Assembly: GCA_903870995.1 (NCBI GenBank) | Contig: CAIQFD010000056.1 | Coordinates: 25,640-89,639 of the forward strand | Reading direction: 5' to 3' | Source of the DNA: an uncultured Methylophilaceae bacterium | GTDB taxonomy: Bacteria; Pseudomonadota; Gammaproteobacteria; Burkholderiales; Methylophilaceae | DNA: 64,000 nucleotides | In this document: piece after piece, positions 32,956-41,829 of the stretch | How positions within the stretch are numbered: position 1 is the stretch's first letter | How the letters are laid out: each line of letters opens with the position of its first letter | The notes under the pieces: model-generated | Databases searched by the model: none | What the model saw: only the letters and a program-made list of their open reading frames with translations | Told to the model about the DNA's origin: nothing | Made by a program: the position numbers and the translations under genes

Positions 32956-33729
32956 ATGACATTCAAACACATTATTTCTCGCGATAACAGTCTATTTAAG
33001 CAGCTTAAAAAATTAGCTGAATCATCACGTGAACGTCGCAAGCTAGGCGAAACCTTGCTTGATGGCGCGCATTTGGTTGAGACTTATCTTGAGGTGTTTG
33101 GTGAACCTCGTTTGCTGATTATTGCGGAAGGTGAAAGTACTGCAGAGGTATCGCATCTTATTCAGCAATTGGCGGATGTGCCGACGGTGATGTTTCCAAC
33201 CTTAATGTTTCAAGAGTTGGCGCCTGTGGCCAGTCCAACGGGTATCTTGGCCCTTGTGAAAACCCCAACGATTTCACCGCCAGAAGCAGCTAACTTCGTA
33301 TTGATGCTGGAAGACGTTCAGGATCCAGGTAATTTGGGTTCTATGCTTCGCACGGCAGCAGCGGCAGGTGTGGAAGCTGTTTATTTGTCGGAAGGCTGCA
33401 CAGAGGCTTGGTCACCAAAAGCGCTTCGTGGTGGTCAGGGGGCTCAGTTTACTTTACCCATTATTGAGCGTGCTGATTTAGTGGGTTTGGCGAGCAGCTT
33501 TGCAGGACAAGTATTAGCCACCACTTTGCGTGGTGACTCTATCTACAAGCTAGATTTAACTGGCCCAACCGCGATTGCGATTGGCAACGAAGGCAATGGC
33601 CTAAGTAGCGCCATGCAAAAGGCAGCGAGTCATCACGTGACCATTCCAATTGCGGAAGGTGTTGAATCGCTCAATGCGGCCGCGGCGGCTTCGATTTGTT
33701 TGTTTGAACGGGTGAGGCAGACGCTTTAA
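32956..33729 (+). CDS. TrmH/SpoU family RNA methyltransferase
   Basis: DVQDPGNLGSMLRTAAAAGVEAVYLS; IAIGNEGNGLS; IPIAEGVESLNAAAAASICLFE. Confidence 0.93.
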   Translation: MTFKHIISRDNSLFKQLKKLAESSRERRKLGETLLDGAHLVETYLEVFGEPRLLIIAEGESTAEVSHLIQQLADVPTVMFPTLMFQELAPVASPTGILALVKTPTISPPEAANFVLMLEDVQDPGNLGSMLRTAAAAGVEAVYLSEGCTEAWSPKALRGGQGAQFTLPIIERADLVGLASSFAGQVLATTLRGDSIYKLDLTGPTAIAIGNEGNGLSSAMQKAASHHVTIPIAEGVESLNAAAAASICLFERVRQTL

Positions 33730-34632
33730 TTAATGCTTGGTTTTTGAAATGGGCGGCGTAATGTCTGCTGCAAAGAGTTGTTCCGCGTCCACTTTATCAA
33801 ACACGTAGCCAGCATTACAAAAATCGCAGTTCACTTCTATCTCGCCACGCTCTTCAATAATGCTATCGACTTCTGCTTGACCTAACATTTTGAGCATATT
33901 GCTGACATTTTTGCGTGAGCAACTGCAACGGAAGTGAATGTCACGCGGGTCAAATAAGCGTACATCCTCTTCGTGGAATAGTCTGGTGAGTAGTGTTTCA
34001 GCAGGGAGGGTGATGAGCTCTTCATCGGTAATGGTTTCTGCTAAAAACCCTGTTCTTGCCCAAGCGTCAGCATCTTGTTCTGGCAAGTCGGGTAGTTTTT
34101 GCAACAACATGCCCGCTGCTGTGTTTTCATCACTGGCGAGCCAAATGCGTGTTTCAATTTGCTCTGAACGTTGCATATAGTTTTGCAAGATTTCGCTGAT
34201 GCTATCGCCTTCAATCGGCACAATGCCTTGGTAAGTTTGACCACCGTTTTTGGGGTCTAAGGTAATCACAAAATGCCCATCACCCACGAGTTCACTAAAG
34301 CTTTGGTTGCCAATTTCGCCTTGCCATTTCGCTGTGGCGCGCATTTCAAGTGCCGCGCTACATTCGACCACGAGTAAATTTAAAGGGCCTTTGCCTTGAA
34401 TCTGCAAAATCAGTGCGCCATTTTCTAGCTTAAGCGTGGCAGCTAAAAGCGCAGCTGCAGCCATTAGCTCACCTAGTTTTGTTTTAAGGGCTACTGGGTA
34501 TTCAACGTGCTGCAATGCGGTGCGAAAGGTATGATCTAAATGGACGGTATTGCCACGAATCGGTGTGTTGTCAAACACAAATCGGTGGAGTTGGTCGGTA
34601 GATGGTGTGTTGAGTGTTGTCATGCGCGGCAT
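33730..34632 (-). CDS. hslO: Redox-regulated chaperone Hsp33
   Basis: FRCSCSRKNV...CDFCNAGYVF (CxC/CxxC redox switch). Confidence 0.94.
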   Translation of the reverse strand: MPRMTTLNTPSTDQLHRFVFDNTPIRGNTVHLDHTFRTALQHVEYPVALKTKLGELMAAAALLAATLKLENGALILQIQGKGPLNLLVVECSAALEMRATAKWQGEIGNQSFSELVGDGHFVITLDPKNGGQTYQGIVPIEGDSISEILQNYMQRSEQIETRIWLASDENTAAGMLLQKLPDLPEQDADAWARTGFLAETITDEELITLPAETLLTRLFHEEDVRLFDPRDIHFRCSCSRKNVSNMLKMLGQAEVDSIIEERGEIEVNCDFCNAGYVFDKVDAEQLFAADITPPISKTKH

Positions 34633-34666
34633 TTTATCATGACATTACTTTTGGTTTGGTTTGAAA

Positions 34667-35569
34667 TTAAGATGGCTCAAAGGCGATGCTACTATGGCTT
34701 GGTACTTTCTTGATATCCCAGTGTTGTTTTGCCCATTGCCAAATGTCGTCTATGCTATTTGCGGATAAGTCTTTTGGAGGCTGTTGACCTAAAAAACTGA
34801 GTGCATGGATCAATAATGTGGATGCTTGTGCCGCATTAATGGCGGGTGCTAGGGTTTGTTTGCTTAGCTTTTCGCCAGCGGTGTTGCTAGCCGCCGGTAT
34901 GTGGGCATATTGTGGCGTAGGGTAGTTCAGATTTTGTTGCAGATAAATTTGGCGTGGTGTTGAGTCGAGCAAATCCGCCCCGCGCACAATGTGGGTAATT
35001 TCTTGTACGAAATCATCTACCACCACAGCGAGTTGGTAGGCGTATAAGCCATCAGCACGTTTTAATACAAAGTCGCCTATGTCGTGTGCAAGATTTTGCT
35101 GAATATTGCCTTGAATTGCGTCAGTGAAAGCGATTGGGTTTGAATCAACAACGACGCGGCTTGCGTGTGGTAGTTTTACCTTTGCTTTATGACGGCATGT
35201 ACCAGGATAAATTAAACCATCAATGCCATGTTGAGCAGGCCTTTGATTGTAAGAGTCTGCAATTTCTTTACGCGAGCAATCACATCCATAAATGAGTGAT
35301 TTTGTGTTGAGTTGATTCAGTGCATCTTGATACAGCACGCTTCGTTGCGATTGATAAACGACCTCGCCATCCCACTCAAACTCAAAAGCTTCGAGTGTAT
35401 GCAAGATCTTGCTCGCGGCGCCTGCCATCTCACGCGGCTTGTCTAAATCTTCCATTCGCACCAGCCATTTTCCACCTTTAGTCTTTGTTTCTAAATAGCT
35501 GGCGAGTGCCGCTAATAGCGAGCCAAAATGCAAAGGACCAGTAGGCGAGGGTGCGAAGCGACCAATCAT
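34667..35569 (-). CDS. gluQ: Glutamyl-Q tRNA(Asp) synthetase
   Basis: GRFAPSPTGPLHFGSLLAALASYL; VRMEDLDKPRE; GEKLSKQ. Confidence 0.94.
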   Translation of the reverse strand: MIGRFAPSPTGPLHFGSLLAALASYLETKTKGGKWLVRMEDLDKPREMAGAASKILHTLEAFEFEWDGEVVYQSQRSVLYQDALNQLNTKSLIYGCDCSRKEIADSYNQRPAQHGIDGLIYPGTCRHKAKVKLPHASRVVVDSNPIAFTDAIQGNIQQNLAHDIGDFVLKRADGLYAYQLAVVVDDFVQEITHIVRGADLLDSTPRQIYLQQNLNYPTPQYAHIPAASNTAGEKLSKQTLAPAINAAQASTLLIHALSFLGQQPPKDLSANSIDDIWQWAKQHWDIKKVPSHSSIAFEPS

Positions 35570-35581
35570 TGGGGGTATGCT

Positions 35582-35893
35582 TTAATGGACTGCTTGTAAG
35601 TAAGGTGGGATATACCAAGATTGCAAATCTCGCCCAAGCAACACAAGGTGGCAATGCATACGGTCGCCGCCATTGGCGCTCACATCAAACTCATAAGTGC
35701 GCTGTATTTGCACATGGCCTTTTGCGTTACGCCCTAAACGTAAACGCACACATGCTAAGCTTTCGTCTAATAGTTGTAAGTGAGTGCGTTGTGTAAGGTC
35801 GTGGCCTTTGGCGATAGCGGCATCTCTTGCAGAGATGCTATCGAACCACAGCCAAGCGAGCAGAATGATGGCGATGAGTAATATGTTTTCCAA
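35582..35893 (-). CDS. DUF3301 family protein
   Basis: N-terminal TM; WLWFDSISARDAAIAKGHDL...QRTYEFDVSANG. Confidence 0.82.
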   Translation of the reverse strand: MENILLIAIILLAWLWFDSISARDAAIAKGHDLTQRTHLQLLDESLACVRLRLGRNAKGHVQIQRTYEFDVSANGGDRMHCHLVLLGRDLQSWYIPPYLQAVH

Positions 35894-35984
35894 AGTTAGC
35901 CTTAGTTGTTGAGTAGTTTGCGAGGGTGATAGAGTTTAATCAAAGTTGGCAGATTCGTCATGTCAGAATCGCACATGCTAGTTT

Positions 35985-36001
35985 TGCACACTATTGGTGC
36001 A
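35985..36001. promoter_or_regulatory. Putative NtrC binding site 1
   Basis: TGCACA-CTATT-GGTGCA matches NtrC dyad consensus TGCACC-N5-GGTGCA with one mismatch. Confidence 0.75.
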
Positions 36002-36014
36002 ATGCACTCAATGT

Positions 36015-36031
36015 TGTTCTATATTGGTGCA
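36015..36031. promoter_or_regulatory. Putative NtrC binding site 2 (one strong half-site)
   Basis: TGTTCT-ATATT-GGTGCA; centre-to-centre 30 bp from site 1. Confidence 0.55.
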
Positions 36032-36085
36032 ATAAGTTGTGCGGGTAATTTTTCAATAGTTATTGAAAACAATGAATTATAAAGC

Positions 36086-36101
36086 TGGCGTAGTTTTTGC
36101 T
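36086..36101 (+). promoter_or_regulatory. Putative sigma54 (-24/-12) promoter
   Basis: TGGCGTAGTTTTTGCT, GG-N10-GC spacing. Confidence 0.75.
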
Positions 36102-36175
36102 ATTGGTAATGAACAAATTTAGGCTGTTTTTGTAGACCTAAATAAAGATAATTAAAATATAACGAGGATGAAAGT

Positions 36176-37381
36176 ATGGAAGCGCTTCAGTCAGCGAGTG
36201 ATGTCTTATTTGTATTGCTTGGCGCCATTATGGTGTTGGCAATGCATGCAGGCTTTGCCTTTTTAGAGGTGGGCACAGTCCGCCGTAAAAATCAGGTGAA
36301 TGCATTGGTCAAAATCATGGTGGATTTTTCAGTGTCTACCATTGCTTATTTTTTTATTGGTTATGGCATCGCTTATGGCGTTCATTTTATGCATGGTGCT
36401 GAGAGTTTGTCGCTGAATCATGGCTATGGCTTGGTGAAGTTTTTCTTCTTGCTGACATTTGCCGCGGCGATTCCAGCAATTATTTCAGGCGGTATTGCTG
36501 AGCGCTCTAAATTCAATCCTCAGTTGGCTGCAACTTTCTTATTGGTAGGTTTTGTTTATCCATTCTTTGAGGGGATTGCTTGGAATGACCATTACGGCAT
36601 TCAGGATTGGCTCTTAGCTAGCTTTGGGGCTAAGTTTCACGATTTTGCTGGCTCTGTTGTTGTTCATGCCATGGGCGGTTGGATAGCTTTAGGTGCTATT
36701 GTACTTTTAGGGGCCAGGTATGGTCGATACGGTAAGGATGGTCGCTTGCACGCTTACCCGCCCTCGAATATTCCATTCTTAGCCTTGGGTGCATGGATTC
36801 TTACGGTGGGTTGGTTTGGTTTTAATGTGATGTCGGCGCCAACAGTCACTGGTATCACGGGATTGGTGGCCGTAAATTCTTTAATGGCGCTTGTTGGCGG
36901 TACGATAGCAACATTAATAATGGGTAAGAATGACCCCGGTTTTGTGCATAACGGCCCTTTGGCCGGTTTGGTTGCGGTGTGTGCAGGCTCGGATGTGATG
37001 CATCCACTCGGCGCTTTAGTGACAGGTGCTGTCGCTGGAGCACTGTTTGTTTGGGCATTTACGTTGACGCAAAACCGCTGGAAGATTGATGATGTATTAG
37101 GTGTGTGGCCATTGCACGGTTTGTGCGGCGCGTGGGGTGGTGTAGCAGCTGGTATATTCGGGGCTAAAGCATTAGGTGGTTTGGGTGGTATTAGTTTAAT
37201 GTCGCAATTAATTGGTACTTGCTTAGGTATTTTGATTGCCTTAGCTGGCGGCTTTGCTGTTTATGGCCTGTTGAAAAAAGTGGTGGGTATTCGTATGGAT
37301 GTTGAAGATGAATATATGGGTGCCGACTTGGCGATTCATAAAATCACTGCAACGCCAAATATGGGTGGTGGTGACGAATAA
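36176..37381 (+). CDS. amtB: Ammonium transporter (Amt family)
   Basis: FLEVGTVRRKNQVNALVKI; DFAGSVVVHAMGG and WPLHGLCGAWGG (twin-His region). Confidence 0.94.
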   Translation: MEALQSASDVLFVLLGAIMVLAMHAGFAFLEVGTVRRKNQVNALVKIMVDFSVSTIAYFFIGYGIAYGVHFMHGAESLSLNHGYGLVKFFFLLTFAAAIPAIISGGIAERSKFNPQLAATFLLVGFVYPFFEGIAWNDHYGIQDWLLASFGAKFHDFAGSVVVHAMGGWIALGAIVLLGARYGRYGKDGRLHAYPPSNIPFLALGAWILTVGWFGFNVMSAPTVTGITGLVAVNSLMALVGGTIATLIMGKNDPGFVHNGPLAGLVAVCAGSDVMHPLGALVTGAVAGALFVWAFTLTQNRWKIDDVLGVWPLHGLCGAWGGVAAGIFGAKALGGLGGISLMSQLIGTCLGILIALAGGFAVYGLLKKVVGIRMDVEDEYMGADLAIHKITATPNMGGGDE

Positions 37382-37389
37382 AATTAAAC

Positions 37390-37423
37390 AAAAAAGGCTC
37401 GGAATAGTTTCCGAGCCTTTTTT
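37390..37423 (+). terminator. Rho-independent terminator after amt gene
   Basis: AAAAAAGGCTCGGAA-TAGT-TTCCGAGCCTTTTTT. Confidence 0.9.
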
Positions 37424-37445
37424 GTTTCTGATAGTTTCGCTGCCT

Positions 37446-37817
37446 TTAGCCTATCTCAACAGGGGGTAAGTCTTTCAGCTCTTCATCCGTAAATAAACGG
37501 CCTTTAGTGATAAAGGCTTTGCCTGTACCGCAATCGAGAGAGAATGAGCCGCTAGACGCATCCATTGCGTCTAGAATGGTGTGCGTGTTCTCTGAAAATT
37601 GAAAATGGCTGTGTCCCATATAAAAAGGGGCACCTTCTACTTCGCCCACTTTTACGTCTGATGGAGTTTTTCTGAATTCATTAGCTGGCATGCACATAGG
37701 GCCGCTACCTTCACAGCATCCACCTGATTGAAAAAAGATAATGGGGCCATGTTGCGCTGTTAATTGGCGAATTAGCGCAATTGCAGAAGGTGTTCCAGAA
37801 ATACGATTAGCCATCAT
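37446..37817 (-). CDS. DUF779 family protein
   Basis: FFQSGGCCEGSGPMCMPANEF; sits after an ALDH gene as usual for this family. Confidence 0.88.
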   Translation of the reverse strand: MMANRISGTPSAIALIRQLTAQHGPIIFFQSGGCCEGSGPMCMPANEFRKTPSDVKVGEVEGAPFYMGHSHFQFSENTHTILDAMDASSGSFSLDCGTGKAFITKGRLFTDEELKDLPPVEIG

Positions 37818-37835
37818 CCACTCCTAATAACAGAC

Positions 37836-37865
37836 AAAAAAAGAGGCGGTTTCAACCGCCTCTTT
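37836..37865 (-). terminator. Rho-independent terminator between ALDH and DUF779 genes
   Basis: Minus strand AAAGAGGCGGT-TGAA-ACCGCCTCTTTTTTT. Confidence 0.85.
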
Positions 37866-37916
37866 ATACTAGCTTTATTACTTGACTAATTCAATAGGGA
37901 ATTAACCCTAGTTAAA

Positions 37917-39437
37917 TTAGAAGAAGCCCAGTTTTTTAGGGCTGTAGCTTACTAACAAGTTTTTAGTTTGTTGGTAGTGATCAAGCATCATTTTGTGTGT
38001 TTCACGGCCAATACCTGATTCTTTGTAGCCGCCGAACGCTGCATGTGCTGGGTAAGCATGGTAGCAGTTGGTCCAAACGCGACCAGCTTTGATGCCACGA
38101 CCCATGCGGTAAGCACGGTTGCCATCACGACTCCAAACGCCAGAGCCTAAACCAAAGATGGTGTCGTTAGCGATTTCTAATGCTTCAGCTTCATCTTTAA
38201 AGGTTGTGACAGCAAGCACTGGTCCAAAAATTTCTTCTTGGAAAATACGCATTTTGTTGTGGCCTTTAAATAGCGTTGGCTTCACGTAGTAACCTTGTGA
38301 CAAATCGCCACCAAGTTTATTTTGTTCGCCGCCAATTAGTAGCTCAGCACCTTCTTGTTTGCCGATGTCCATGTAAGACATGATCTTATTCAATTGGTCA
38401 GCAGAAGCTTGCGCGCCAATCATGGTATTTGGATCAAGTGGGTTGCCTTGTTTAATTGCAGCAACACGTGGCAATACACGCTCCATGAATTTGTCGTAAA
38501 CAGACTCTTGAATCAATGCACGTGATGGGCAGGTACAAACTTCGCCTTGGTTGAATGCAAACAATACCAAGCCTTCAACAGCTTTATCAAAGAAGTCATC
38601 ATCTGCAGATGCGATATCTTCAAAGAAGATGTTAGGTGATTTGCCGCCTAGTTCAAGTGTTGCAGGAATCAAGTTGCCAGCAGCAGCTTGTGCAATCACG
38701 CGGCCAGTTGCTGTAGAGCCAGTGAATGCGATTTTTGCGATACGGCGGCTGTTAGCAAGAGGAGCACCAACTTCACGGCCATAACCGTTGACAATATTCA
38801 TGACGCCTGGTGGAACGATATCAGCAATTGTTTCCATCAAAATCATGATGCTAATTGGTGTGAATTCAGCTGGTTTCATTACAACACAGTTACCCGCTGC
38901 AACCGCAGGTGCAAGTTTCCATGCAGCCATCAAGATTGGGAAGTTCCAAGGAATGATTTGACCGATGACGCCTAGTGGTTCGTGGAAGTGATATGCGACC
39001 ATTGTGTCGTCGATTTCGCTCAATGTGCCTTCTTGAGCACGCAAGCAACCCGCAAAGTAACGGAAATGATCGATTGCTAATGGAATGTCAGCATTCATTG
39101 TTTCACGAATTGGTTTGCCGTTATCGATGGTTTCAGCAGTTGCTAATAACTCAAGATTAGCTTCTAAACGATCAGCAATTTTAAGCAACATGTTGGCGCG
39201 TTCTTGTACTGATGTTTTGCCCCATTTGTCAGCCGCTGCATGGGCTGCATCTAACGCTAACTCAACGTCAGCTGCACCAGAGCGCGCTGCTTTTGTATAT
39301 GGCAAGCCAGTGATTGGCGTAATCACATCAAAATATTCACCGCCAACTGGTGCAACCCATTTACCACCAATGAAGTTGTCGTATTTGGCTTTATATGGGA
39401 TTTTTACGCCCATGCCCTTTAAAAGTTCTAAACTCAT
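37917..39437 (-). CDS. NAD-dependent aldehyde dehydrogenase (ExaC/AcoD-like)
   Basis: [55 protein letters not shown] catalytic Cys. Confidence 0.94.
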   Translation of the reverse strand: MSLELLKGMGVKIPYKAKYDNFIGGKWVAPVGGEYFDVITPITGLPYTKAARSGAADVELALDAAHAAADKWGKTSVQERANMLLKIADRLEANLELLATAETIDNGKPIRETMNADIPLAIDHFRYFAGCLRAQEGTLSEIDDTMVAYHFHEPLGVIGQIIPWNFPILMAAWKLAPAVAAGNCVVMKPAEFTPISIMILMETIADIVPPGVMNIVNGYGREVGAPLANSRRIAKIAFTGSTATGRVIAQAAAGNLIPATLELGGKSPNIFFEDIASADDDFFDKAVEGLVLFAFNQGEVCTCPSRALIQESVYDKFMERVLPRVAAIKQGNPLDPNTMIGAQASADQLNKIMSYMDIGKQEGAELLIGGEQNKLGGDLSQGYYVKPTLFKGHNKMRIFQEEIFGPVLAVTTFKDEAEALEIANDTIFGLGSGVWSRDGNRAYRMGRGIKAGRVWTNCYHAYPAHAAFGGYKESGIGRETHKMMLDHYQQTKNLLVSYSPKKLGFF

Positions 39438-39793
39438 CCTGATTATCTCCGTGTTTTTTTAAGTAGATTTCTATGCGCCATGTTGCTTAATTACCACCCG
39501 TAACTTTACCTCAAATCAAAACAAAATAAAGCCCCTAAAGTTTGTTTTTTATTTGAGTGTTTCAAAAGCCATCTTTAAAGCCATTCGCAAGACTTGATGA
39601 CGTAGATGTTGGTCTTGGATTACCCCCTAAGAAAAAGTGGACTTTTTTTATCAAGATTTATGATTTTTCCGCGCCAATACTGAACACAAGCGACTTAATG
39701 ATTGATACAATATTGTGATTAATTTGTAACTTTTTTGGCAAAATCACGTCATAAGTGTGTAAATGCCAATCAATTAAGCTTTGGAGAGAAGTT

Positions 39794-40261
39794 GTGTCAG
39801 ATGAAAATTTAGTGAGTATCGATAAACATATCGAAGCTCATGTTAATGTTCCAGGCGCTTTAATGCCTTTGCTTCATGCAATACAGGATGATATTGGCTA
39901 CGTTCCTGAAAGTAGTTATTCGAAAATTGCTAAAGCATTAAATTTATCTGTCGCTGAGGTGCACGGCGTGGTGACTTTTTATCATCACTTCCGCACTCAT
40001 GCACCGGGTAAGCACATTCTCCAGATTTGTCGCGCAGAATCATGTCAGTCCATGGGTTCTGAAGCGCTTGAAGCTTACGTCAAAAAAACATTGGGTGTTG
40101 ACTATCACCAAACTACAGCAGATGGTGCAATTACCCTAGAGCCTGTTTACTGTTTGGGTAACTGCGCATGCTCACCAGCGGCATCGATTGATGACCAGGT
40201 ATGTGGTCGCGTAGACGTTGCTCGTGTGAATGAAATTATTGCTGAAGCGAGGGGCGCATAA
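39794..40261 (+). CDS. fdsG: NAD-dependent formate dehydrogenase gamma subunit (NuoE-like)
   Basis: [45 protein letters not shown] start at 39794 with GGAGAG upstream. Confidence 0.92.
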   Translation: MSDENLVSIDKHIEAHVNVPGALMPLLHAIQDDIGYVPESSYSKIAKALNLSVAEVHGVVTFYHHFRTHAPGKHILQICRAESCQSMGSEALEAYVKKTLGVDYHQTTADGAITLEPVYCLGNCACSPAASIDDQVCGRVDVARVNEIIAEARGA

Positions 40262-41811
40262 TGGCGATTAAGATTTATGTCCCTAGAGACTCGAGTGCGC
40301 TTTCATTGGGCGCTCACAAAGTGGCTGCGAATATTCAAGCGGAAGCTGCAAAACGCGGTATTGAAATCAATTTGATTCGCAATGGCTCTCGTGGATTGTT
40401 TTGGCTGGAAACGATGGTGGAAGTTGCAACAGATAAAGGTCGTGTGGCTTATGGCCCTGTCATGCCAAAAGATGTGGTAAGTTTATTTGATGCTGATTTT
40501 ATCAGTGGTGGTGCGCATCCGCTTAATCTTGGTTTAACCGCTGAAATTGAATGGCTCAAAAAACAAGAGCGTCTTACCTTTGCGCGCGTTGGTATTACTG
40601 ATCCTATTTCAGTTGAGGATTATGTGGCGCATGACGGCTACAAAGGCTTAAAAAATGCATTAGCTAAATCTGGCGCAGAGATTGTCAAAGAAGTTACAGA
40701 TTCAGGCTTGCGTGGTCGTGGTGGCGCAGCATTCCCAACGGGCATTAAGTGGAACACCGTACTGAATGCGCCAGCAGACCAAAAATACATTGTATGTAAT
40801 GCCGATGAAGGCGATTCAGGTACTTATTCTGACCGCATGATCATGGAAGGTGACCCGCTTGTGCTCGTCGAGGGCATGACCATTGCAGGTTTGGCTGTAG
40901 GGGCGACACAAGGTTATATCTACTTGCGTTCAGAGTATCCTGATGCCTTAGTGACGCTCAATGAAGCGATTACGAATGCTTATCAAGCTGGGTATTTGGG
41001 CGATGATATTTGCGGTAGCGGTAAGCGTTTTCATTTAGAAGTGCGCCGTGCTGCTGGTGCTTATGTGTGTGGTGAAGAAACTTCATTGCTCGAAAGCTTA
41101 GAAGGTAAGCGTGGCTTAGTGCGTTTTAAACCACCACTTCCAGCAATTGAAGGCTTATTCGGCAAGCCAACCGTTGTTAATAATGTCATTTCATTAGCGA
41201 CGGTGCCTATTGTGTTAGACAAAGGCGGCAAGTTTTACCAAGATTTTGGCATGGGGCGTTCACGCGGTACATTGCCTATTCAATTGGCAGGCAACATCAA
41301 ACAATGCGGTTTGGTTGAAAAAGCTTTTGGTGTCACCTTACGCGAATTGCTTTACGACTTTGGTGGTGGCTCAGCTTCAGGTAAGCCTATTCGTGCGGTT
41401 CAAGTCGGCGGTCCATTAGGTGCTTATTTGCCTGAGTCTCAATTCGATACGCCTTTAGATTACGAGAAGTTCACAGAGATTTGGGCGGTGCTTGGTCATG
41501 GCGGTATTGTCGCATTTGACGACACTGTGGATATGGCAAAAATGGCACGTTATGCGTTTGAATTTTGTGCGGTGGAATCATGTGGTAAATGTACGCCATG
41601 CCGTATCGGTTCCACGCGCGGGGTTGAAGTGATGGATAAGATTATCGCGAAAGATGACCATGCGAAAAATATTTCTTTGATACGTGATTTAAGCGACACC
41701 ATGTTGAATGGCTCATTGTGTGCCTTGGGCGGCATGACGCCATACCCGGTATTAAGTGCAATTAACCATTTCCCAGAAGATTTTGGCCTAGAGAAAGGTC
41801 AAGTGGCTTAA
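40261..41811 (+). CDS. fdsB: NAD-dependent formate dehydrogenase beta subunit (NuoF-like)
   Basis: SGLRGRGGAAFPTGIKW; NADEGDSGTYSDR; ESCGKCTPCRIG. Confidence 0.94.
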   Translation: MAIKIYVPRDSSALSLGAHKVAANIQAEAAKRGIEINLIRNGSRGLFWLETMVEVATDKGRVAYGPVMPKDVVSLFDADFISGGAHPLNLGLTAEIEWLKKQERLTFARVGITDPISVEDYVAHDGYKGLKNALAKSGAEIVKEVTDSGLRGRGGAAFPTGIKWNTVLNAPADQKYIVCNADEGDSGTYSDRMIMEGDPLVLVEGMTIAGLAVGATQGYIYLRSEYPDALVTLNEAITNAYQAGYLGDDICGSGKRFHLEVRRAAGAYVCGEETSLLESLEGKRGLVRFKPPLPAIEGLFGKPTVVNNVISLATVPIVLDKGGKFYQDFGMGRSRGTLPIQLAGNIKQCGLVEKAFGVTLRELLYDFGGGSASGKPIRAVQVGGPLGAYLPESQFDTPLDYEKFTEIWAVLGHGGIVAFDDTVDMAKMARYAFEFCAVESCGKCTPCRIGSTRGVEVMDKIIAKDDHAKNISLIRDLSDTMLNGSLCALGGMTPYPVLSAINHFPEDFGLEKGQVA

Positions 41812-41829
41812 GGCCGCTAGGAGAAACAC

